A program made the translations under genes and the position numbers. The notes beneath the pieces were generated by a model that ran no database searches, was not told the DNA's origin, and saw only the letters and a list, made by a program, of their open reading frames with translations. Positions 1-8,448 of a stretch of 46,882 nucleotides of DNA are shown in pieces; within the stretch, counting starts at the first letter, position 1, and each line of letters begins with the position of its first letter. Source of the stretch: Pseudomonadota bacterium. Lineage in GTDB: Bacteria; Pseudomonadota; Gammaproteobacteria; Steroidobacterales; JBCBZW01. The stretch is from the NCBI GenBank assembly GCA_039193195.1, contig JBCCWS010000047.1, positions 1 to 46,882 of the forward strand, written 5' to 3'.

Positions 1-441
1 CGTGGGCTTCCGCCTGGTCGCAGGTCCAGATACAGCCCCGGAGGGGTAGCCACGCGTCAGCGCGCCGAAGCAGGCCCTGCGGAGCGGGCCAGCGTAGGCT
101 GCCGCGTGGTGGGGAAGCGCGACATCAACTATGCTCGCTGACCGTCAACCTGGACCAGGGCGTAGGCGTACGCCTGCGCTGGTGTCAGCGAAGTTGCCAA
201 CATGGTGAGGAAGGCACCTCGATGGTGCCTTGCAGATGGTGCCTTGCAGAAAATGCGCTAGCGATGGATGCCTAGCGAATTGCTGAGGATCAAGCGCGGG
301 TCTACTCCAGCGCCTTCGGCGCGCCCGGCTCACGCATCAGCTTCCGCCTTGCGCGGCCCACTCATCTCGCTCGATCCGCGCCTGCAATAGCTCCAGCACG
401 GGGCCGACCCCCGAGATCCGCTGTCACTCGTCCGGTGGTCA
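1..441. other. Left-edge non-coding or decayed region
   Basis: No convincing gene is visible. The short open frames on either strand lack recognisable motifs or a ribosome-binding site. On the minus strand, just beyond the stop of the regulator stub at 442, one frame of about 26 codons (roughly 344-424) looks faintly protein-like. It could be further debris of a regulator or sensor gene, but I cannot assign it. A 14-bp tandem duplication lies inside this stretch. Confidence 0.4.
222..249. repeat. 14-bp perfect tandem duplication
   Basis: The unit ATGGTGCCTTGCAG occurs twice back to back (222-235 and 236-249) with no mismatch. It lies outside any supported gene and looks like a simple replication-slippage duplication. 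I see no function for it. Confidence 0.8.
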
Positions 442-564
442 TCAGCACACCACCGCGTCAGGCGCGATCTCCAGGATGCGCTTGAACCAGCGCAGGAGCA
501 GGCGCGCGGTGGTGAGCACGTCGGCGTCGTCGTCGATGACGAGGAAGGTTCCCTGGCCTGGCAT
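442..564 (-). pseudogene. Remnant of an NtrC-type response regulator
   Basis: Reading leftward from an ATG at 564, the frame opens with a typical receiver-domain start: a short beta strand (TFLVIDDDADVL) with the acidic DDD cluster that binds magnesium, then the first helix (TTARLLLRW). It jumps directly to FKRILEIAPDAVV. In intact sigma-54 activators with this N-terminus that segment lies far downstream, after the phosphorylated aspartate. The middle of the receiver, with the phospho-acceptor, therefore seems deleted. The frame stops at 442; adding one G after the paired GTG codons would restore VVVLMTT, the expected next strand. No AAA+ or DNA-binding domain remains. It is divergent from the exporter operon, where the intact regulator would normally sit. 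Family assignment is from memory of such proteins, not from a search. Confidence 0.7.
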
Positions 565-587
565 GGCGGGGACTCTACCGCACGCTT

Positions 588-632
588 GTTCGAAAACGAA
601 CGCCTGGAGGTGTTCGATTTCGAAAATCGAAC
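588..632. promoter_or_regulatory. Paired inverted repeats, probable activator sites
   Basis: Two palindromes share the half-site GTTCG/CGAAC. The first, 588-601, is GTTCG-AAAA-CGAAC. The second, 612-632, has 9-bp perfect arms (GTTCGATTT and AAATCGAAC) around CGA. They lie 55-100 bp upstream of the sigma-54 promoter and just behind the start of the decayed regulator. That is where an enhancer-binding activator would bind for its own gene and the operon. Function is inferred from position and symmetry. Confidence 0.6.
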
Positions 633-687
633 GGTGCAGGATGTCGCCGGAGGGCGCTAGGTTGCTGATTCTACTGGGTGGCGATTT

Positions 688-704
688 TTGGCATGGAAAT
701 CGCT
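688..704 (+). promoter_or_regulatory. Sigma-54 (RpoN) promoter of the exporter operon
   Basis: The element TTGGCATGGAAATCGCT matches the consensus TGGCACG-N4-TTGC, with GG at 690-691 and GC at 702-703 separated by exactly ten bases. Transcription would start near 715. The ATG at 716 would then be essentially leaderless, so the in-frame ATG at 752 is the likelier start of the first gene. The promoter appears intact although the neighbouring activator gene is not. Confidence 0.7.
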
Positions 705-751
705 CTACCCAAACCATGAACACTCGGAACCCGCACACCCCCGAGCACGCG

Positions 752-2002
752 ATGGACCGCCCCGTTCAGCGCCGCGCCCACCGCTTCTGGATCGGAGCGG
801 CCATCGCCATCGTTGCTGTAGCCGGCGGCGCGTTCGCCCTGCGTAGCCTCGAGCCCACCACGTCCTTCACCCTCGACGGCCAGCGCCTGCGCATCGCCGA
901 GGTGTCCGAAGGCACCTACGAGGACTTCATCCCCCTGCGCGCGAGCGTCGAGCCCCAGCGCACGGTGTTCCTGGACGCGATCGAGGGCGGGCGCGTGGAG
1001 GACGTGCTGGTGGAGGAGGGGGCCTTCGTGGAGGCCGGTCAGCCCCTGGTGGAGCTGTCCAACACCACCTTGCAGCTGGAGGTGATCGCCCGCGAGTCCG
1101 AGATCTCCGAGCAGTTGAACAACCTGCGCAACACGGAGCTCGCCATCGAGCAGAACCGCCTGAGCCTCAAGAGCGACCTGGTGGAGATCGACTACCAGAT
1201 CACGCGCCTGAGCCGTCTCGTGGCGCGCTACGAGACCCTCGAGGGTCGCCAGTTCCTCTCCAACAACGAATACCAGGAGAGCAAGGACGAGCTCGCCTAC
1301 TGGCGTGCCCGCCGCGAGGTCACCCGCGAGAGCCAGGAGGTGGATGAGCGCATCCGCTTGGTGCAGGTGGATCAGCTTCGCAATTCCGTTAGCCAGCTGG
1401 AGCGCAACCTGGCGCTCGCCCGCGAGAAGCTCGACATGCTGATGGTGCGGGCGCCGCGCGATGGCCACCTCACCTCGCTGAATGCGGAACTCGGCGAGTC
1501 GAAGGCGCCCGGCGAGCGCCTCGGGCAGATCGACGATGTCGACGGCTTCAAGGCCTCCGCATTGGTCAACGAGTTCTACGTGGGCCAGGTGCGCCTCGGC
1601 CAGCAGGCCGTGTTCACCGACGGCGGCCGTGAGTACGGCCTAGAGATCAGCAAGATCTATCCGGAGGTGCAGGGTGCGCAGTTCCGCGTCGATCTGGGCT
1701 TCCTGGGCAGCGCGCCGACCGACATCCGTCGCGGCCAGACCCTGCAGCTGCGCCTGCAGCTGGGGGATTCGCAAGGCGACGCGGTGTTGCTCGCCAACGG
1801 CCCCTTCTTCAACGACACGGGTGGCGCCTGGGCCTTCGTCCTCGACGCCGACGGCACGGCCGCCCGCCGGCGACCGGTGCAGTTCGGTCGCCGCAACCCG
1901 AATCGCCTCGAGGTGGAAGCGGGCCTGGTGCCTGGGGACCGCGTGATCGTGTCCTCCTACGCCACCTTCATCGACGTCGATCGACTGCAGATCGAACGCT
2001 AA
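752..2002 (+). CDS. HlyD/MacA-type periplasmic adaptor of an ABC exporter
   Basis: A 416-residue membrane-fusion protein that would link the inner-membrane ABC transporter to an outer-membrane channel. It has one N-terminal membrane anchor (about residues 12-30), then a lipoyl-like half with VEDVLVEEGAFVEAGQPLVEL. A long charged coiled-coil hairpin follows (about 100-220), then the second lipoyl half (VRAPRDGHLTSL) and beta-barrel segments to the end. The frame is open well upstream, to 476, but those residues are unlike protein and run through the operators. The ATG at 752 sits downstream of the predicted sigma-54 start, so I use it; 716 is the alternative. It is first in an operon with the ATPase (28 nt on) and the permease. 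No outer-membrane partner is encoded nearby. The exported substrate cannot be told from sequence. Confidence 0.9.
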   Translation: MDRPVQRRAHRFWIGAAIAIVAVAGGAFALRSLEPTTSFTLDGQRLRIAEVSEGTYEDFIPLRASVEPQRTVFLDAIEGGRVEDVLVEEGAFVEAGQPLVELSNTTLQLEVIARESEISEQLNNLRNTELAIEQNRLSLKSDLVEIDYQITRLSRLVARYETLEGRQFLSNNEYQESKDELAYWRARREVTRESQEVDERIRLVQVDQLRNSVSQLERNLALAREKLDMLMVRAPRDGHLTSLNAELGESKAPGERLGQIDDVDGFKASALVNEFYVGQVRLGQQAVFTDGGREYGLEISKIYPEVQGAQFRVDLGFLGSAPTDIRRGQTLQLRLQLGDSQGDAVLLANGPFFNDTGGAWAFVLDADGTAARRRPVQFGRRNPNRLEVEAGLVPGDRVIVSSYATFIDVDRLQIER

Positions 2003-2029
2003 CCCAACAACCTGACCAGAGGATTAGGC

Positions 2030-2732
<703 letters not shown>

Positions 2733-2740
<8 letters not shown>

Positions 2741-5171
2741 CAACTACCTGCGGGTGGCCTGGCGACACATCGCCGGCAACCCCCTGTTCAGCGCCATCAA
2801 CGTGATCGGCCTCGCCATCGGCCTCGCCTCGTGCATCGTCATCACGCTCTTCGTGCGCTACGAGCTCAGCTACGACAAGCATTGGGTGGATGCCGAACGC
2901 ACCCATCGCGTCGTACGTGATTTTTACGGCAACAACCTACGCCTGGCTGCGGTGGCGCCGCCGATCGGGCCGCTGCTTCAGCAAGACTTCCCCGAGGTCG
3001 AAGACCAGGTTCGTATGCTCGTCCCAGGGCAGGTGACCCTGACCGTCGACGGCGAGCCGCGGGTCGAGAACCACATGGTGGTGGCGGATACGCACGCCAT
3101 CGACTTCCTCGGGCTCGAGGTGCTGGAGGGGGATGCTGCCTCGGCGCTCGCGAGTCCCACCTCCCTGGTGATGACCCGTCGCGGCGCCGAGCGCTACTTC
3201 GGCAGTGAGCCGGCGGTCGGCAAGACGCTGCAGCTGATGGGGCGCCTGGAGCTCACGGTCACGGCGGTGATCGAGGATCTGCCGCCGAACACGCACATGG
3301 CCTTCGAGATGCTCGCCTCGATCACGGCCGTGCCACTGCTGCTGGGCGAGGATCAACTCGAGAACTGGGGCAGCAACAACTACTACACCTACCTGCGCTT
3401 GCAATCGGGCACCTCGCCGGAGGCCCTCGAGGAACGCTTCCCCAGCTTCCTGATCAAGCATCTCGGGGAGAACGCCAACGACGGCACTGGCCTCGAGCTG
3501 CAGGCAATCGGCGACATTCACCTACACTCCAACCGCGACGCCGAGTGGCGAGCTAACGGCAGCATCAACAACGTCTACACGTTCTCGGCGGTGGCCCTGT
3601 TCGTGCTGCTCATCGCGTGCATCAACTTCATGAACCTCACCACGGCGCTGTCGACCCAGCGCGCAAAGGAGGTGGGCGTGCGCAAGGTGATCGGCGCCTC
3701 GCGCGGCCAGCTGGTGGCCCAGTTCCTGGGCGAGTCGATCTTGCTCACGGCCCTCGCCATGCTGTTAGCCGTCGCGCTGGTGGAACTCACCCTGCCGCTC
3801 TTCGCGAGCTTCGTCGAAAGGCCGTTGGAAATCGACCTGCTGAGCCCGAACGCGCTGCTGGCGCTGGTGGGTGGGACGTTACTGGTAGGGGTGTTCGCAG
3901 GGAGTTACCCGGCGCTGTTCCTGTCCCAGTTCCGTCCGGCCCAGGTGCTCAAGGGGCGGGATGCCTCGACCGGGTCGAACCTCTTGCGTCGCGTGCTCGT
4001 CGTGTTTCAGTTCGCCACGTCCATTGCCCTGCTCATCGCCACCGGCGTGGTGATGTTGCAGATGCAGTACGCCCGCAACCTCGACCTCGGCTACGACAAG
4101 TCCCGCAATCTCACCAGCGGACTGCCGTTCTTCGCTCCCCTGTGGGAGCTCTACGAGCCGATGAAGCAGGCCCTCGAGGCTCACCCCGACATCGAGTCGG
4201 CGGTGTACAGCTCGCGCGTGCCGGGCATGCAGAACCTCGATGGCGGCGGCTACGTGGGGCCGGACGTGCAGTTCACGCGTGAGAACGTCATGGCCATCGC
4301 CGACCTCAAGGTGGACTACCAGTGGTTCGACCACTACGACATCGAGTTCCTCGCCGGCGGCACCTTCCTCGAGAGCCAACGGCGGGTGGAAGCACCGACG
4401 CCGGAGAACCCGGTGACGCAGGGTGGCGCCGTGCTCAACGAGTCTGCCGCGCGCCGCTTTGGGTGGTCGCCGGAGGAGGCCGTGGGTCAGGTGATCCGTT
4501 CGGCGGCCGACGCTGACCTCACGATGTTCATCGAGCGCGAAGTGATGGGCGTGATCCCAGACATCCACTTCTCCTCGCTCCACCACGAGATCAAGGCCAC
4601 CGTGTTCGCCGAGCCCAACACGGGCTACGGGCGCTCGATCTCGGTGAAGATCGCCCCGGGCGACCCGGCATCGGCGATCGCGCACTTCGAGGATGTGTGG
4701 CGTCGACTGGTGCCGAACACCCCGCCCGAGTGGGAGTTTCTCGATCAGCGCTTCGACGCCCTCTATCGGGGCGAGGGGCGCCAGGCACAGATGTTCGCCA
4801 CCTTCTCGGGCCTAGCGATCTTCGTCGCCACCCTGGGACTCTTCGGTCTGGCCGCCTTCACCACCGACCGGCGGACCAAAGAGATCGGCGTGCGCAAGGT
4901 CATGGGCGCGGGGGTCGGCGACATCGTGCTGCTGCTGACGGGCGATTTCAGTCGCTTGGTGCTGCTTGCGAACCTGATCGCTTGGCCCGTGGCGTGGTTC
5001 TTCATGAACGACTGGCTGACGCGCTTTGTCTATCGCGTGCCCACCCTCGACTGGGCGTGGCTGTTCGTCGCTAGTGGGCTCGCTGCCCTGGTGGTGGCGA
5101 CGTTGACGGTGGGGTTGCAGGCGAGTCGGGCGGCGATGGCAAGGCCCGTGTTGGCGCTGCGCTACGAGTAA
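2733..5171 (+). CDS. FtsX/MacB-family ABC transporter permease, fused two-unit form
   Basis: An 812-residue inner-membrane permease made of two MacB-like halves in one chain. The first half has a membrane segment at about residues 21-42, a periplasmic domain to about 280, and three segments around 283-303, 332-355 and 374-396. The second half repeats this: a segment near 422-444, a periplasmic domain, then segments near 686-708, 740-758 and 775-795. Both halves carry the cytoplasmic motif before the core helices (KEVGVRKVIGAS and KEIGVRKVMGAG), the typical ATPase-contact region. Such proteins usually act as mechanotransmission devices with a HlyD adaptor. It overlaps the ATPase gene and is last in the operon; a terminator hairpin follows. 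Confidence 0.92.
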
Positions 5172-5183
5172 CGAACGGCGGAG

Positions 5184-5212
5184 GGCGGGACCTGGGAGTG
5201 GTGGGTCCCGCC
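5184..5212. terminator. GC-rich hairpin between convergent genes
   Basis: Perfect 9-bp arms GGCGGGACC (5184-5192) and GGTCCCGCC (5204-5212) surround an 11-nt loop. It fills the 48-bp gap between the permease stop (5171) and the stop of the convergent hydrolase (5220). There is no U-tract, so it may serve both strands as an intrinsic-like or RNA-stabilising hairpin. Confidence 0.6.
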
Positions 5213-5219
5213 TGCGCGC

Positions 5220-6023
5220 TCAGTGACGTTCGAGGAAGTCGAACAGGATCTCGCAGAAGGCGATCTTCTGCTCCCGACCAGCCACCACGTGGGCCACGTC
5301 CTCCATGGTCACCGCCTCCACGTTCGGGAGCAGCGCCTCGATCACGCCCGTGTAGCGCGGGCTCGTCACCATGTCTCGCGCCGCGTGAATCACGAGCGTC
5401 GGCGCCTGCACCTGCGGCAGCAGTTCGCGCACGTCGTGGGAGACGCACGCGTCGATCAGGCGGCCGTGCGTGACCTCGCGCCCGCGCAGCTCGCTCCAAG
5501 GCCCGTCCGGGTGTACCAGGCGACCGCGGTTCTCGTTGTAGAACTCCGGCAGGAAGGACATGAAGCAGACGAAGCGCTGGAAGGCCTCGAAGCCTTGCTT
5601 CACGTGCACGTCTAAGAACATGTTGAGCTGGTCCGTGAGGTAGTCGTCGACGGCGGCCCAGCAGCCCATGTTGACCATGGAGCGGACCAGGTCGGGTCGT
5701 GCGATGGCCACGCGCTGGGCGATACATGCGCCCATGCCAACCAACCCCACGAAGTGCACGCGGCGCCAGCCGAGGTGGTCGAGGAGGCCGATCACATCCT
5801 CTGCGTGCAACTCCATCGTGGCGGGGATGGTGGGGTCGTCGGAAGACTCGCCGATGCCGCGGTAGTCGATGATCAGGGTCTGGTAGCGATCGGTGAGGCC
5901 GCGGGCAAGGTTGCCCGTGTTGCCGTGGCAGTAGGTGCCCCAGCCGCCCATGCAGATGGCGGGATCGCCCTCCCCATGGATCTCGTAGTACATGTCGTGG
6001 CCGTTGATGTGCACGCTGGGCAT
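5220..6023 (-). CDS. Alpha/beta-hydrolase-fold protein lacking the nucleophile serine
   Basis: A 267-residue cytoplasmic alpha/beta-hydrolase of the MhpC-like type. The early strands, the DYRGIGES segment (53-60) and the late acid and histidine positions (HAARD, Asp217; EDVAH, His245) are those of the fold. The nucleophile elbow, normally G-x-S-x-G, reads GLVGMG (93-98), with no serine, cysteine or aspartate. The flanking FVG and ACIAQ residues align well, so a frameshift is unlikely. It may be a non-hydrolytic member, such as a lyase, cofactor-independent enzyme or scaffold. The ATG at 6023 is preceded by CGGGAG and lies 17 nt after the CoA-transferase stop, so the two are probably co-transcribed. 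Confidence 0.85.
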   Translation of the reverse strand: MPSVHINGHDMYYEIHGEGDPAICMGGWGTYCHGNTGNLARGLTDRYQTLIIDYRGIGESSDDPTIPATMELHAEDVIGLLDHLGWRRVHFVGLVGMGACIAQRVAIARPDLVRSMVNMGCWAAVDDYLTDQLNMFLDVHVKQGFEAFQRFVCFMSFLPEFYNENRGRLVHPDGPWSELRGREVTHGRLIDACVSHDVRELLPQVQAPTLVIHAARDMVTSPRYTGVIEALLPNVEAVTMEDVAHVVAGREQKIAFCEILFDFLERH

Positions 6024-6040
6024 GGTCTTGGCGCTCCCGG

Positions 6041-7252
6041 TTAGATGATGCCGTCGGCCTGCAGGGCAGACCGGCGTTGGGCGTCGAGGCCGAGGAGGTC
6101 GCCGTAGACCTCGTCGTTGTGCTCGCCGAGGGCGGCGCCGGCGAAGCGGATGCCGCCGGGGGTGGCCGAGAGCTTGGGCGCCACGTTTTGCATGGCGATC
6201 TCGCCGAAGCTCGGGTGGGCGAGGCGGATGATGGCGTCGCGGGCTTTGAAGTGGGCGTCTTCGAGCATTTCGGGCGCGCGGTAAATTCGACCGTTAGGTA
6301 CGCTGTGTTCGTTCAGTAGATCTTCCAGACTCTTGCCGTCGAGGGTGCGGGTCCAGTCGGCGATGAGGTTGTCGAGTTCCTCCTGATGCTCGCCGCGGGC
6401 GTTGTGGGAGACGTAGCGTTCGTCCTCCGCGAGTTCCGGGCGGCCCATGGCGGCGGAGAGGCGGGTGAAGACGGAGTCCTGGTTGGCGGCGATCAGGTGT
6501 TCGCCGTCGCTCGTGGGGTAGACGTTGGACGGGGCGACGTTCGGCAGAATGGCGCCGGTGCGCTCGCGTACGAAGCCCGTGGCGTCGAACTCGGAGATCA
6601 GCGACTCCATCACGTTGAGCACGGCTTCATAGATCGCCGAGTCCACCACCTGGCCTTCGCCGGTGACGTGGCGGTGGTGGAGGGCGGAGAGGGCGCCGAC
6701 GCAGGCGAAGGTGGCGGCCAGCGTGTCGCCGATGCTGATGCCCATGCGGCTCGGCGGACGATCCGGGCTACCTACCACGTAGCGTAGGCCGCCCATGGCC
6801 TCGCCGATGGCGCCGTATCCCGCACGAGCGGCGTAGGGGCCCGACTGGCCGTAGCCGGTGACGCGCACGAGGATCAGTCCCGGGTTGACCGCCTTCAGGG
6901 CGTCGTAGCTGAGGTTCCACCGCTCCAGTGTGCCCGGGCGGAAGTTCTCCACCAGGAAGTCGGACTTCTCGACCAGCGAGAGGATCAGCTCCTGGCCGGC
7001 CCTCTCGCGGGCGTTGAGGGTGATGCACTTCTTGTTGCGCGAGACGACGGGCCACCACAGGGATTCGCCGTTCGCCTTCTCTCGGCCCCAGTCGCGCATG
7101 GGATCGCCGCGGCCCGGCTGCTCGAGCTTGATCACCTCGGCGCCGAAATCCCCGAGCAGCTGGCCGCAGAAAGGCCCGGCGAGCAGTTGCCCCATCTCGA
7201 GGGCGCGCAGTCCAGCGAGCGGACCGAAGGGGGCGGCGGGGCTGTCCGACAT
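6041..7252 (-). CDS. CaiB/BaiF-family (type III) CoA-transferase
   Basis: A 403-residue enzyme expected to move CoA from an acyl-CoA donor to a carboxylic acid. It has the family N-terminus (GPLAGLRALEMGQLLAGPFC), LVENFRPGTLERW near 100-112, and a SIGDTLA motif whose aspartate (about 176) aligns with catalytic Asp169 of formyl-CoA transferase. The AGYGAIGEAMGG segment resembles the succinyl-CoA:dicarboxylate branch, which includes human SUGCT. I chose the ATG at 7252 because AAGGA lies nine bases upstream; in-frame codons reach back to 7312. It shares a divergent promoter region with the lyase gene, and the two reactions could be sequential: CoA loading, then C-C cleavage. Confidence 0.9.
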   Translation of the reverse strand: MSDSPAAPFGPLAGLRALEMGQLLAGPFCGQLLGDFGAEVIKLEQPGRGDPMRDWGREKANGESLWWPVVSRNKKCITLNARERAGQELILSLVEKSDFLVENFRPGTLERWNLSYDALKAVNPGLILVRVTGYGQSGPYAARAGYGAIGEAMGGLRYVVGSPDRPPSRMGISIGDTLAATFACVGALSALHHRHVTGEGQVVDSAIYEAVLNVMESLISEFDATGFVRERTGAILPNVAPSNVYPTSDGEHLIAANQDSVFTRLSAAMGRPELAEDERYVSHNARGEHQEELDNLIADWTRTLDGKSLEDLLNEHSVPNGRIYRAPEMLEDAHFKARDAIIRLAHPSFGEIAMQNVAPKLSATPGGIRFAGAALGEHNDEVYGDLLGLDAQRRSALQADGII

Positions 7253-7301
7253 AAGAAGCATTCCTTGTTGGCTGTCGCCAAAGCAGGGGGGATATGCCAG
7301 G

Positions 7302-7375
7302 ATTGTATCCAACCTGCCTCGTTTCAGCGATGCTACGCGGGCTTACGAGATCAAATTCTTCAGATCGTATACAAT
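7302..7375. promoter_or_regulatory. Divergent promoter region with GTATAC-type operator-like sites
   Basis: The 179-bp gap between the CoA-transferase and lyase genes contains ATTGTATCCAA (7302-7312) and ATCGTATACAAT (7364-7375). The second is nearly palindromic around GTATAC and is related to the first in inverse orientation. TTGTATACAA-like palindromes are common targets of GntR/FCD regulators of catabolic operons, so joint control of both arms is plausible. No regulator gene for this cluster lies in the window. Confidence 0.4.
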
Positions 7376-7431
7376 GAGATGCCGCCTCTATCCGAATAGG
7401 AGCTGACCGGGGGCGTCCGTACGGGGGCGTA

Positions 7432-8358
7432 TTGAGCAGCAACGCGAGCCAACCGCGGCAGCGCGTGGAGATCGTGGAAGTGGGGCCGCGCGACGGCATC
7501 CAGAGCCAACCCACGCTGCTGAGCACCGAGCAAAAATTGACGTTCGTCGAACGGCTGATCAGCGCAGGGGTGCGCAGAATTGAGGTCGCTAGCTTCGTCA
7601 ATCCCAAACGCGTGCCGCAGATGGCAGACGTGGATGAGTTACTCGCCCGTCTGCCACGCCCCCCGGGCGTACGTTACCTGGGCCTGGTGCTGAACGAGCG
7701 CGGCTACGAGCGCGCCCTTGCCACGCAGATCCATGAAGTGAACTGCGTGGTGGTCGCTACCGACACTTTCAATCAACGCAACCAACGCGTGACCACCCAG
7801 GAGAGCCTGGAAGCCGTCGGCCGCATCGCGCAGGCCGCGGCGCGCGATGGCGTAACCTGTGGCGTCACCATCGGCGCTGCTTTCGGCTGCCCCTTTGAGG
7901 GCGAAGTCTCCCCGCCGCGCGTCGTGGACCTGGTGAAAGCGCTGGAAGACTACGGCGTGGCCGAGGTCGCCCTAGCGGATACGATCGGTGTGGCGGCACC
8001 CAGTGATGTGAGCCATATGCTCGACCTGCTGGCCCAAGCCGGCTCGCCGCCGCCGCGATGCCATTTCCATAACACGCGCAACACGGGTTTGGCCAACGCC
8101 TACGCGGCCCTCGAAGCCGGCGTGCGCGCCCTGGATGCGAGCTGCGGTGGCGTGGGCGGCTGCCCCTTTGCGCCCGCCGCCACAGGCAATATCGGAACGG
8201 AAGATGTGCTGTACATGATCGACCGCATGGGCTTCGATGCGCGGATCGACATCGAGGGCATCATGGACACGACCCGCTGGCTGGGCGACATTCTCGACGC
8301 GACCATGCCGGCCATGGTCACGCGTGCAGGGGTGTTTCCCGCGCCGCCCGCGGCCTGA
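7432..8358 (+). CDS. HMG-CoA-lyase-like enzyme (DRE-TIM metallolyase)
   Basis: A 308-residue TIM-barrel lyase of the hydroxymethylglutaryl-CoA lyase family, which cleaves 3-hydroxy-3-methylglutaryl-CoA-like substrates with a divalent metal. It has EVGPRDGIQ (metal ligand Asp21), ASFVNPKRVPQM, the metal-binding HFH (His211 and His213), and GGCPFAPAATGN with the catalytic-loop cysteine (244). Length is normal. The start is TTG at 7432; no upstream ATG or GTG is available in frame, and a G-rich stretch lies just before it. It starts the rightward arm of the cluster, 90 nt before the hydantoinase genes. With the CoA-transferase across the promoter it could activate and cleave a hydroxy-dicarboxylate; the true substrate is not known. 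Confidence 0.88.
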   Translation: MSSNASQPRQRVEIVEVGPRDGIQSQPTLLSTEQKLTFVERLISAGVRRIEVASFVNPKRVPQMADVDELLARLPRPPGVRYLGLVLNERGYERALATQIHEVNCVVVATDTFNQRNQRVTTQESLEAVGRIAQAAARDGVTCGVTIGAAFGCPFEGEVSPPRVVDLVKALEDYGVAEVALADTIGVAAPSDVSHMLDLLAQAGSPPPRCHFHNTRNTGLANAYAALEAGVRALDASCGGVGGCPFAPAATGNIGTEDVLYMIDRMGFDARIDIEGIMDTTRWLGDILDATMPAMVTRAGVFPAPPAA

Positions 8359-8448
8359 GGACGATGAGCAGCATTCACCCGCGCGGCGACCCGTGTCGTC
8401 GCGCACCGGTCGGCGTTCAGCGTCGACCGATACGACTAGGAGAGGGCG

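Noticed and set aside
3879-4685. 268-codon minus-strand frame inside the permease gene
   Set aside because: It is antisense to a well-supported FtsX-type permease and has a His/Arg/Val-rich composition typical of shadow frames.
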